DNA of 64,000 nt, from positions 74,119,502-74,183,501 of the forward strand of contig CM057832.1 of the NCBI GenBank assembly GCA_030068075.1, in the 5' to 3' direction. Origin of the DNA: Paguma larvata. Taxonomy: Eukaryota > Chordata > Mammalia > Carnivora > Viverridae. Of this stretch, positions 24,591-35,800 are shown one piece after another. How positions within the stretch are numbered: position 1 is the stretch's first letter; the number at the start of each line of letters is the position of its first letter. The translations under genes were made by a program, and so were the position numbers. Under the pieces are notes generated by a model. It was not told the origin of the DNA, made no database searches, and was given only the letters and a program-made list of their open reading frames with translations.

Positions 24591-27185
24591 TTATTAAATT
24601 TATACCTTGAGCTTTTACAATTTTGCTATTATTGAGCTGACTTTTATTCAAAGAATGCAGCAACTTCAGTTTGAAGAGAGATATTTATAAGGATCAGGCA
24701 ATAAACCCCAGCCTTAGAAGACTAAGCTAGAGCAAAATTGAGGTTCCATACCTATTGCCATTTAAAAAAAACAAACAAACAAACAAACAAAGGAAAAACA
24801 AAAACCATTTCACGTTTCAAATAAAACTTTAAACACAAAAAATTTCCAAAGATAAAAAACCCACAGCAACAAAGAGTGTGACATGTGCCATTACTGTGAT
24901 GGAGCCACAGAAAATAAACCTATTTTTACTGCAAAGCAAAAACAGTCTCCCCCTTTAACGATCAACAAAATCAATTCAGATCGCTACCGAAAAGCCTACT
25001 TTAATACTGTTCCTGAGTAAAAGTCATTGTCTGAATCTACCTGACATCTTTGCTTTCAATCTCCACTTGAAGATGTAAACTAACATAACATCTACAAAGT
25101 TGCCTGCAAGGACAATACAACATTTTGCTTGGACAGGCCAAGAATACATCTAACTGGCAAGAATACTTCTACTCTGGCAAGGAGAAGATGCTTCAGAAAA
25201 GATGAAGGATTCCATAATACATTTGATTAGCTATTCAATAAAGGAACCCATGGAAAAGATGACTTCTTTGACCTGGTGAGCTTCTCTCTAGACCCTGAAA
25301 TATCATGAGCAAGAAAACAAGATCATTTTTATCCCGCCCTAGCAAGTAAGTGTAATTGCTAATGTTTTCCTTACTAATAAAAAATGTCAAATCCTCTCAA
25401 GAATCTAACCAAGCAACTTGCGTTAATAGCATCCTATGGAATTTCTTTGGTTGGAGAAAAATGGTAATTCCAGGAAAGTGCTATATAAACACAGTAGTAC
25501 ATCTTCATTTTTAGGGTATGGGCAATGAACCTTCTTTATAGTAAGTCACATAATGGCACGTTCAGGGGAAACTGGAACACTGCTCCCGTAACACAGGTCA
25601 CTTTTTCCTGCCATTTACTAATGAAAGAAATGATTACTCAGTTAAATTCAACACTAGTGTTTGCACTTTCCATGGACGCACTCACCAGAACTACACTCCG
25701 TATCTTAGAACATAGTTTTTCAAGCAACTGTTGTCGTTTCTAGCTATATCCAATTAGGCTCTCCATGAGGAATTAATATAAATACTTCACAATCAGTCGT
25801 GGTCCAAAACACCCCAATGTCTAGCAGTGGGATGCTTCCACCTTTGATTTAGGGGAGAGATTTCCAGCATTGAGAAAAATGTCCAGTTGGAACTGAAGAG
25901 ATGCCAACGGCTGCTCAGGGACCTAATGGAAAACCCACCCTGTCCATTTCATTCTGCACCACCCTTACTTTCGGTAGAAGGAAAGAAAACCAAGGTAGAC
26001 AATGAAGTGACAGGTCGCTGTTCCCAAAAGCCTGTAACCCAAACAAAAAAATAAACCTTCCTGTAAAAAGATGGGTCGAATCTATAAAATTCCAGAAGTT
26101 GTTTCCTAGTGAGAATAAGTGTGCATTAGCTTGGAATGTTTTCAGCTACAAGGAAAAGAAACCCTAAGGACATAGTCAGGAAGTTATTTAATCATCCCTC
26201 AAGAAATTGGGAACTAGGAGATTTCAAGTTTGGGATAGCAGCCTAATAATATCATTAAGGGACCAGGCTCTTGGTGACTGCTCAGCCACCATACATAGCT
26301 GACCTCTGTCCCCTGAAAGTGTCTCCTGGTTGCAAGATAACTGTTGCAGCTTCATATACCATATCCTTCCCCCAGTATCCCATTCTGGAATGAAGGAGAA
26401 ATCACAACAAGCTTTTCTTCGCAAAAGAAAGAAGCCCCTCAGTATTGGACCCATCCTTTGACCCATTCCTACTTGACATACATATTTTAAAATGTTCATT
26501 ATTTATCAGAATTATTATTTATCAAATTTAACTAAGCTTCCTGTATTTGTATCTGCTAAATCTGGCAACTGTTAGACTAAGAGAAGGTAACGCTGTGGAA
26601 TGATAATAATTTGTCTGTTATTGACCGTAATGTCTCCTAGTTCAGCCAACTGCATCTGCGCTTCCTGGAGAAGAAAGAAGACTGCTATAGTAGGGATGCA
26701 AAGAGATGGAAACATGCAATGTCCCAATTTCTTCACATCCAGAATAGGCTCTGGAGAATCTACTCCTGGTTTCAATAGGATAATGAAAACCACCTAGACT
26801 GTAGTCTCTTCAAGCTTCCTTCAAAAAGCATGCAGAAGTCAAATGGGAGAAATTATTAAAATATCGATAATTCGAATCTACATCACAACTAAGAGAAAAA
26901 GAATACAGTGAACCACCAGTTACACAGAAGCAGAAGAATAGTCAAATGCAGCAGAACTGGCTCTGGAGGAGACCACTCCAGGGCAGACAGTCAGCTAGAG
27001 ACAAATGGACAAGTAAAGAGAGGGAACAGAATCCCAATGGCGGTAGAACACAGATATAATTACCACATAAAGAGAAAGCTCCATCTTCAGTAGAGAAATA
27101 CTAAGAGCCCTGCATAGGGCTCAAAGTGCAATGGGGGGAGAGGGAGCAACTTGGAAGGGGGCACTCTTTGAAGACTTGTTGGAGA

Positions 27186-27268
27186 AGGAGATAAAAAGAG
27201 AAAAAGTAGAAACAAAAACAGAAGAAAAAAAGAAAGAAAAGAAAGGAGGAAAGAAGGGAGGAAAGGGA

Positions 27269-27345
<77 letters not shown>

Positions 27346-27392
27346 AGAAGAAAGAAAGAAAGAAAGAAAGGAAGAAAGAAAGAAAGGGAAAG
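27186..27392 (+). repeat. GAAA/GGAA polypurine microsatellite
   Basis: A core of over 20 tandem AAAG units at about 27268-27345, with impure AGA/GGA flanks. The strand is almost purely purine. Lys/Glu- and Phe/Leu/Ser-rich ORFs across it are artefacts. Confidence 0.97.
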
Positions 27393-27865
27393 TCACAAAG
27401 TCAGAAGACCAACTCCCTCCAAACACGGTGATGAAAGTGAATAAAATGTACTGTACCGAAAGGCCAGTGCAGTCTTGAATGCGAAACTTAACAAGTCACC
27501 CAAGCTCCCACCTCTGTCTACACGCAACTGCTCCAAATGGTCTAAGAAAATAAAACATTTCAAAATGAACGGAAACCAGTGGACAATTATCCATGCAATG
27601 TTTCTACAAGAACAAAATAAAAGGTGAACCAAAATACTCCAGTTTCTAGAAATTCTGCTCAAATATCTGCAACAGAACAAAATTGTAACACCTGAACTCC
27701 AAGGAAAGATGCTAAAGTAGGCCCTGCAGAAATGAGAAAAGAGCTCAAATTAAAACCTTAAAAACATATAAGGACAGGAAAAAAACCCCAGAAATATGTG
27801 AAACTAGTGTTGACTAAAACTCTGGAAATAAACCAAAGATAAAACTATATTAAAAATAATAATTA

Positions 27866-27991
27866 GGGGCTCTTGGGAGGCTCAGTCATTTAGGACTCCG
27901 ACTGTTGATTTCAGCTCAGGTCATGATCTCACAGTTTGTGAGTTCGAGCCCCACATCGGGCTCTGTGCTGACAGTGCAGATACTGCTTGGG

Positions 27992-28025
<34 letters not shown>

Positions 28026-28062
28026 CCTCTTCCAAAAATAAACTTAAAAATTTTTGTTAATA
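27866..28062 (+). mobile_element. SINEC (felid type)
   Basis: Head AGGGGCTCTTGGGAGGCTCA, CT run 27992-28022 and A-rich tail. Target duplication AAAAATAATAATTA lies at about 27852-27865 and again at 28065-28078. Confidence 0.92.
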
Positions 28063-28782
28063 AAAAAATAATAATTAAATCACAAGGTCTCTAGCAGAGA
28101 ATTAATTCAACTGAAAGCTATAATCAGAAGCATTGAGGAAAGTCATACATATAGAAAAATAACAAAATAAAAAACAAAGTAGACAAAGTAGAGGTTAAAA
28201 GGACCCAAGGCCAAGTAGCTAAGAAAATAGGCAAAGAAGATCTAATATACTTATAACTGTATGTAATTATTAACAGTTCTCTAGAAGAAAAAAAAAGTCC
28301 TCTGTGTCTCTAGACAGAGACAGAGAGAAGAGTCACTGCAAGGTTAAAAAAAAAAGTCATCAGTCAAGGTGCCCCTCAAGTATCAAGGCTATAAAACCTA
28401 TTTTATACAATTAAGAACTCAGGGAATCATCCAACCAACATATGACTGGCAAAATAACTGACAATGAGCATGAACTATAACTGAAATCTGAGATTAACAG
28501 CAAAGGTAGGAAAAGGATAGTATAAAAGTAAGTATATGTTATGTGTTCTGACAAAGTAGAAAAAATGAACCTAAAATAGAAGGTGAAAAAAACAGAAATA
28601 GTAAGATAGAATAAACTAATGAATAGTTGGACAGGTAAGAGTTGAAGAATATCATTTAAAGCTGGAAAGCCAAATATAAAAGCTTAAGAGGGGAAAAAGG
28701 AACTGAGAGCCTATAAACGTTGTTTGTAATAATCACTAAAATAAAAATAGAAACCTTCCCCAAAGCCAAACAAAATTATTTA

Positions 28783-28841
28783 ATATTTTTAAGTTTATTT
28801 ATTTATTTTGAAAGAGAGAGAGTGTGTGCAGGTGGGGAGGG

Positions 28842-28884
<43 letters not shown>

Positions 28885-29003
28885 CCCAAGTAGGCTCCAT
28901 GCCACCAGTGCAGAGCCCGATGCAGGGCTCGAACTCATGAACTAGAAGATCACGACCAGAGCCAAAGTCAGATACTTAACCAACTGAGCCACCCGGGTGC
29001 CCC
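28783..29003 (-). mobile_element. SINEC (felid type)
   Basis: A minus-oriented copy with TTTATTTATTTATTTTGAAA tail side, a long GA run (about 28845-28880) and GAGCCACCCGGGTGCCCC end. Confidence 0.92.
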
Positions 29004-29076
29004 CAAAAGAAATTATTTTTAAAAAGCAAAAATAAACCACACAAGGAAACACAGTGAAAACAACACAATACAAATG

Positions 29077-29077
<1 letters not shown>

Positions 29078-29155
<78 letters not shown>
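29078..29155. repeat. TA dinucleotide array
   Basis: About 78 bp of alternating T and A with two C interruptions. Tyr/Ile ORFs over it are artefacts. Confidence 0.97.
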
Positions 29156-29156
<1 letters not shown>

Positions 29157-29730
29157 ATATATAGAAAAAATAGTAAGAGAGTTGAGGCTTTTTGGTCATG
29201 CATATAAATGTCAATGAGCTTAAAAGTCACCACAAAAAGAAAAAGGTGTTAAAACTGGCTCATAAGGCAGAACTTGACTCCTAGATCAGAGTATTCCTGA
29301 TGTCCAAGAATAAAGGATAAGGGTAAAGAAAATGATACGAAAGCAGGCATTAGAATCCTAATATCTGACAACATACCCAGAAATACCATTTCCCACCTCC
29401 CAAATTAGCCCAAATTCACAAGTGACAACACAGTAAGGTGAGGGGAGCAGGTGCTCTTCAAAAGCACTGATGGGAATACAAAGGATTCCAGCCTTCCCCC
29501 AACCCCCACTGAGGGGGTTAAGCAAACTCTAATGTTTGCTTCTGCCTTTTGACTGAACAATCCCAGAATGAGGAGTTTCCTCTGAAAGTAAAGCTCTAAC
29601 AACACAGAGAAGTATATGCACACAGTTATTGAGTATGGAGTTATTAGTAAAAACAAAATATTGCCAATAACCTAATTGCATTCATTGATGTCTAGTTAAA
29701 TCAATTATGGTAACTCTCCTTCAACACAGC

Positions 29731-29812
29731 TGGAGGAGGAGGAGGAGGAGGAGGAGGAGTTGGAGGAGTTGGAGGAGTTGGAGGAGTTGGAGGAGTTGGA
29801 GGAGGAGGAGAA
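29731..29812 (+). repeat. GGA array with embedded 9-mer GGAGGAGTT
   Basis: GGA triplets flank about five tandem copies of a GGAGGAGTT nonamer. The minus strand translates as a Leu/Gln run, which is not a gene. Confidence 0.96.
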
Positions 29813-30432
29813 GAATCTCATGAACAAATATGGAGTGATTTCCAGGATATATTAAGTGATAAAAGAAAGAAGAAAACATGCATGGATAGTATCCTATGCA
29901 TTTTACTTGGAACCATATGTTTTCCATATTCCAAAAGAAAATAAAATTAATAAAATTAAATATACAAAGATGGGGGAGGGTGCTCTTAAATTGAACCAAA
30001 CAGAAAGAAATTAACCAGATATCAAATGAATGATATAATCACAGAGTGAAAAGTATTTGTTCAAGCAACTTTTGATTCAAGTAGTCTGTATCGCCGCAGG
30101 GGGATTTATTCTAAGAACAAAAGGAAATCTTGAATTTTACTTAAGTCTGCTGTTGATGGTGGTATCGGTAAAGTCATTCCAATACTATTTTGTGTGTCCA
30201 GTAGTAAGTTTATTACATTGATAAAGACCCTGATTCTCACTGTGGGAGGGAGGGGAGAGAAATATGAAATGGGTTAAGGAGAGGAAGAACCTGTACCAGT
30301 GGATTCAATTGTGGTAACACGATGAACTCCAGACACATGATCCCGATCGCTATGCTCTGTCATTGAAATAGAGCCTAGAATGAAGGATGCTCTTATTACC
30401 AAAACTTTGACTTTAAAATATCATTCCTCATT

Positions 30433-30648
30433 GGGGCGCCTGGGTGGCTCAGTCAGTTGAGCGTTGGACTTCGGCTCAGGTCATGATCTCATGGTTTCTG
30501 AGTTGGAGCCTTGCATCAGGCTCTGTACTGATAGCTCAGAGCCTGGAGCCGGCTTCAGATTCTGTGTCTCCCTCTGTCTGTCTGCTCCTCCCCCTCCTGT
30601 GCTCTGTGTTTCTCAAAAGTAAATTTAAAAAATTCCAAAAAAAAATTC
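30433..30648 (+). mobile_element. SINEC in duplicated block, copy A
   Basis: A complete plus-oriented SINE. Its left 60-bp flank (30370-30431) is repeated at 30848-30906 in front of another SINE. A 136-codon ORF (30444-30854) reads through the SINE into the GGGGAGA array and is an artefact. Confidence 0.93.
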
Positions 30649-30696
30649 AAAATGGGCAATGGCCTCCCCCTCACTGGGGAAAAGCTATTTCAAGAA

Positions 30697-30841
30697 GGGA
30701 GAGGGGAGAGGGGAGAGGGGAGAGGGGAGAGGGGAGAGGGGAGAGGGGAGAGGGGAGAGGGGAGAGGGGAGAGGGGAGAGGGGAGAGGGGAGAGGGGAGA
30801 GGGGAGAGGGGAGAGGGGAGAGGGGAGAGGGGAGAGGGGAG
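30697..30841 (+). repeat. GGGGAGA heptamer array
   Basis: About 20 tandem copies of the 7-mer GGGGAGA in 145 bp, almost without interruption. It is read in all three plus frames as Gly-Glu-Arg-rich ORFs and in minus frames as Ser-Pro-Leu ORFs, all artefacts. Each unit supplies a G4 tract with a 3-base loop. Confidence 0.97.
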
Positions 30842-30906
30842 CGAAGAGGCCTAGAATAAAGAACACTATTACTACCAAAATCTTGACTTGAAAATATCAT
30901 TCCTCA

Positions 30907-31070
30907 GGGCACCTGGGTGGCTCTGTCAGTTGAGCTTCTGACTCGGTTTTGGCTCAGATCATGATCTCACAGTTTGTGAGTTTGAGCCCTGAGTTGGGCT
31001 CTGCACTGACAGCTGACAGTGTGGAGCCTGCTTGGCATTCTCTCTCTTCCTCTCCTCCTCCCATGCTCTC

Positions 31071-31113
<43 letters not shown>

Positions 31114-31138
31114 ATAAATAAATAAACTTAAAAAAATA
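30907..31138 (+). mobile_element. SINEC in duplicated block, copy B
   Basis: A plus-oriented SINE with head GGGCACCTGGGTGGCTCTGT, a CT run of about 36 bases (31076-31110) and AAATAAATAAAC tail. AAAATATCATTC occurs immediately before and after it, suggesting its own target duplication. Confidence 0.92.
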
Positions 31139-31399
31139 AAATATCATTCATCAACAGGAGAAATCATCTACTCGGAGAAAAGGCTGTCTCTAGGTCTGAG
31201 GTAGAGAAAATACAAAGTGAACATTCTGTTGTACCATAAAAGAGGGGGCACTGAAAAAATGGACTGGGGACTTCTCAAAAGGACCCTGGAGTCAGTTTGA
31301 AAAGTCACCCACTCACCAAACTCAGCACAAGTCAGGAGCCAAACAGAAATCATGTCAGCAATGAATCTTTACATTTAAAACAAACCCATGAGCTCATAA

Positions 31400-32310
31400 G
31401 AATATTAAAAAAGGAAGAGTAATGGAAGGGATTACGTAATTGGAAAATCCTCATCTTGAAACCGCCGATCTAATGATCAACTTAGGGAGGAATCCTCAAT
31501 AGAGGCTAACATCTATTGACAAGAAATAAAATCCTCACAAGTGTCAAAATATTACCCCTAAAATTTGATTAATTAGAAAGACAAAATATACCTTTACAGT
31601 GGAGAAATCTAGCAGATATGTCAACCAACCGACTAAATAAATTTAACACCACCAAAAACGAGACCTCTAACCTTATGACATGAAGCACCAAAAAGGGTAT
31701 AAATCTCACCGGGGTTGTCTTTGTACCAAAAATGTTTAATCCTTCCTACAGTCCTGAAAAAACAAAATAAAAACAACAACAACAACAACAAACACAAAAA
31801 ACCATCAAACAAAACCAAAGTGTGACTTATTCCACAACCACTAACCTGGACTCATCAAAACCATCAATATGAAAGACCACTCCTCATGCCCAGTGAAGGC
31901 AGAGGGGAATCTTCTAGATTAAGGGAGATAAAGAGATGGAACGAATAATGGCAACATAGGATTCTGAGTTCTGATCAAAAGGAATAGATCTACGAAAAAT
32001 GTTTTTGTGACCACCAGGGAGATCTGAAGATAGTCCACTGGATGAGATCACTTTCCTAGAACTGAGAATGACATTTTGGTTTTATGAGAAAATAATCTGA
32101 AGAGAAGCATCTGGAAATATTAAGGGGTACATTTTTACAGTGTCTGCCACTTTCAAAATTTAAGAAAATGTGTCTGTGTGTGCGCGCACCTGTGTGTGTG
32201 AAGAGAGAGAAAATACTAACTTTTGGTATATCCAAGTGCATGAAATGTACGTTTCTACTAGTCTTTCAACTTATCTGTAGATTTCAAATTTATCAAAATG
32301 AACCACTGGG
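31400..32310 (+). mobile_element. Ancient L1ME/L1MC-like 3' UTR
   Basis: The order GTGGAGAAATCTAGCAGATAT, GACACCAAAAAGGG-like text, AATGGCAACATAGGATTC, AATATTAAGGGGTACATTT, CAGTGTCTGCCACTTTC, a GT-rich run and ATTTCAAATTTATCAAAATG resembles the 3' UTR of old mammalian L1 elements. Divergence is high and the boundaries are approximate. Confidence 0.55.
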
Positions 32311-33149
32311 GATAAAATACTACAGGCACAATGTTTTTTTTTAACGTATCAAACAGTTATGCCCCACAGCGTACAAAGCAAAGAGCCTATGCCACAGTGA
32401 CAGACTTCAAGATGATCCAAAGAGAGGCAGTTGGCATCTGGGTGCACCAGGAGCCAAGAGGAAGCCATGCCAGTGCCCCTCCAGACCACCCACTGCCCTC
32501 AGACGCTGGGCCCTTGCTGAGGCAGCTGTCTCTTCTTTAAAGCTGTCTGGTGAAGGCTTTGTATCAACAGCTGCCTGCCCTTGCTCATGGAACATGCACA
32601 ACAAGGGTGCCCACCCATGCCCCAAGATTTTGTCAGGGAGAGACCTCCTTCCAAGAGCTCTGCGTTTCTGTTACTCTTGCTACTCCGTCTCTACTCTCCT
32701 TCTAAGTCACCTTGCCCCAAAGATGTCCGACAAGGCAGACAAGGCTACTGGTCAGAAAACATGAACAGAATAGGGCGGGAGGGGAGGAGAGATGGATGAG
32801 AAGGCGTGTACCCCTTAGAACTCTTCTCAGAATATCAGAGCAAAAGCTCTTATTGTTTCCATTAGATTTGAACTAGGAGTTCTTGACAGCTGTCTTATAA
32901 CTGTGAGCGGAAAGCCTGGTGGAGAAAGAAGCCAACAACTGGAGGGATCAGAGCTGCACTGAGTGGTGGAAGAACTGGGATCCTAGGAGCTGCTGTGCTT
33001 CCTGGATCAAGAGAGGCATGCCAGGCTGTGGTCTACAAGTCAGTCAGTTCCCTCTCTTCTACGCTTTTTATTCCCCTAGTTCGGACTGACTTTTCTGATA
33101 ACTTACAACTCAATCTCAAATGAAACACATTTCATTACAAATATATTTT

Positions 33150-33267
33150 CTGGGTGGGGTGTCCGTTGAGTGTCCAACTCTTGAACTCAGCTTGGGTCTT
33201 GAGCTCAGGGTGATGAGTTCAAGCCCCACGTTGAGCTGTGCTGGGCATGGAGCCGACTTTAAAAAAT
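33150..33267 (+). mobile_element. Older short SINEC
   Basis: A diverged head (TGGGTGGGGTGTCCGTTGAG) followed by GAGTTCAAGCCCCACGTTGA and an A-rich end. Confidence 0.75.
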
Positions 33268-33689
33268 ACACATATGCATATACATGTTTGTTTTTTTTTT
33301 TCCTAAGACAACTAAATTAGAGAAACAACTATTTAGTTACATCTTCATCCCTCTGTTAACAATTCACAAAGCAGATTAGAATACTAAAGGAGCTGAGAAG
33401 TCCGGTGGTAAAGAAACATTTAAAGTATGTGCAAACCAGTAGGTCCCAAATCACTTGACTTTGGAGGTGTCTGTCAGCAATCTTTAGAAGTAGTGTCCAT
33501 CAGAAATAACTTTTGCTAATGACTGTGGGAATCAATCATTTGCCTGAAAAAGAAATCCTACCATGTACCATCACTTAACTTCAACGACTTAATTTCCACA
33601 TTAGAAATTTAAGGGCTAGGCAATCAAATGAAAGACTATAACTCAACACCAAAAAGCTTAAATATACATGCAGGGGTCCACGGTACTAG

Positions 33690-33835
33690 ACTGGTAGTAT
33701 AGAAAGTTAGTGATTTCCCAACCTGCCTGTACCTAGCTAGTAAGCAGAACACACAACCTTTTCATATTTGTAGCCCCAGCAGGTTGAATTATGTCTGATA
33801 CACAGGAGGGACTCGATAAATGTTGAATAAAATCA
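33690..33835. mobile_element. Ancient MIR/L2 fragments
   Basis: Antisense MIR-like CCTAGCTAGTAAGCAGAACA is followed by the LINE/MIR-type 3' signature GGACTCGATAAATGTTGAAT. Assignment is tentative. Confidence 0.4.
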
Positions 33836-34357
33836 TTACCAATTTACTTTTTTCTGTGGGAATTATTTTCCCTGCTGCTTTCCTTCATTTTCCCTTCTGT
33901 TACACATTGAATTAATGCCTTTATTGAACAGTCCATGGTAAGTTCCTAGTTCTCAATCCTGGGAGGATAGAATTAATTCAATGCTCATTAGTGTGTACAA
34001 CCAGTTTAAATGATTTGTTCCTTGCACATTCCCTTTTACTTGTCCAGATTGAATCAGGTTTGATCATTATGGATCTCTTTAATCTTTCATTTCCTTGGAC
34101 AAACTTCTACAATTAGAAATGTTTCTAAGTCCTGTTTTACTTCATCTTTCAAACTAATAAAGAATGGCAAGTTTAATACACTCTTTTCTAAAGAAGGCAC
34201 ATTAGGGGAAATAACTATATGCTATTGCGCATAGACCTAGTGAAGTTAATTTCATCCCTTCAAAATAGAATTTTAATTTCCCAGGCATAAGGTTGTTGGG
34301 ACAGATAATTTTGCCCCTCTCCATCTACTGCCCGAAGAAGCTAAAGAAATGCAGGTC

Positions 34358-34396
34358 TTCTATTCTTCTATTCTTCTATTCTATTCTATTCTATCC
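34358..34396 (+). repeat. TTCTA pentanucleotide microsatellite
   Basis: Tandem TCTTCTATTC and CTATT units over about 40 bp. Confidence 0.85.
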
Positions 34397-34749
34397 TTCC
34401 AATGACAGGGCAGAATATGAAATAAACTGAAACATGTTAATAAAAAAAAACAATTATGATGGAAGAATAGATGTAAATAGCAGTGCGGAATTTGGTCGGC
34501 GTCACTGAGAACAGAATTCTCAGCTTGAGAAAAGCTATAGACGTAAGACTGATGAGGGTAAATATACTGTAGGACGGCTTTCAACTTGGATCTCTGTATA
34601 AACTCATGGCATACTTCACACATAAAAATGCACATTCCAACTCTGTTAGCGAAAAAGGCCCAAAAACTAATCCAATAATAGTGAGCATCTCAGTACTCGT
34701 ATTGGGGAGGGGGGGGGTCTCTAAATATCAATTTTTTTAAAAAAGGAGG

Positions 34750-35800
34750 AACAAGGGTCTTTGGAGAAATGGCTTCATCCCATGTCTGGGACAAGAAATA
34801 CCCAAGAGAAGTATGGAACAGCTTATCATATTACACAAAAAACAAAAACAAAAACAAAAGAGTCTTAAGGTCATGTCAAAAGGACCTAGAAGCCAACACA
34901 GATGGGCTCTCACTGACCAAGACGGGGTAGCTTAAGCAAGAATGTCAATGAAATAAAACACGTCAAACGCATGTAAACCCGTAATTTTATAATAAAACAA
35001 AACAAAAAACCTCCCTGGTAGCTTTCGGTGAAGGCTAGGAAAGTAATCTCCAGTAAAATGGAAGAACTGCAGGCACTATACCTCGTGGTACCAAATAATT
35101 GATGAGAAGTCCCTCTTTATTAAAGCAATTCTAGCCAATGAAGGAAGAAGGAAGAGGACTATTTTCCAAATCCTAACAAATAACTAAAGGGCCTATGTGA
35201 CAGGAATCGCTAATATCACAAAGCAGACATGCCGTCCCTCCTCCTGAGGGAAGCACACACCAAGAAGGTGACGAGCAGTCTCGTCCTCACCCTCTCCAAA
35301 ATAAATCTGAACTTGAATTGGATCGAGCCTTCACCTCCTACTACCTGTCAATTTAGTGATAATGTCAGAGCTAGAACATGACAAAAGACCCCATAAAAAT
35401 GGAGTCAGCAAAATCTTGACCACAGAAAGCTCTAAATAACTTAGATGCTTCCAAAAAAAGGGGGGGGGGAGAAGAGGTAAGCTATAGAATAAAAGGAATT
35501 TAAGAGAAATACCAAATAATCACAGTGTACGAACCTTATTTGGATCTTAATTCAAAAAAATTACAAAGACAAAATATTAGAGAAAATAGGGAAAATCTGA
35601 AAACAGGGTAGTTGATAATATAAACAAATTATCATTTATTTTTTACAAGAGATAATGATATGATTTTCTTGTGGGGGAAAAAATGGTCTTATCTTACAGA
35701 GATACCTACCGTAATATTTAGGGCTGGAATGAAGGGAAGTGTGTAAACTGCTTTAAGATAATGAAGTAGAGGGGACAGTAAATGAATGAAGATTGGCCTT
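34750..35800 (+). mobile_element. Ancient L1ME-like 3' UTR
   Basis: Diagnostic wording includes GAACCTTATTTGGATCTTAA, a run of Lys-like AAA tracts, GATAATGATATGATTTTCTTG, and CTTATCTTACAGAGATACCT followed by AATATTTAGGGCTGGAATGA, as in old L1 3' UTRs. A G-run at 35460-35469 lies within it. Boundaries are approximate. Confidence 0.55.

Noticed and set aside
28942..29233. Ile/Tyr-rich ORFs resembling membrane segments
   Set aside because: They come from the TA dinucleotide array and an adjacent SINE.
30444..30900. Gly-Glu-Arg-rich and Ser-Pro-Leu-rich ORFs on both strands
   Set aside because: They are translations of a SINE and the GGGGAGA array in every frame, not proteins.
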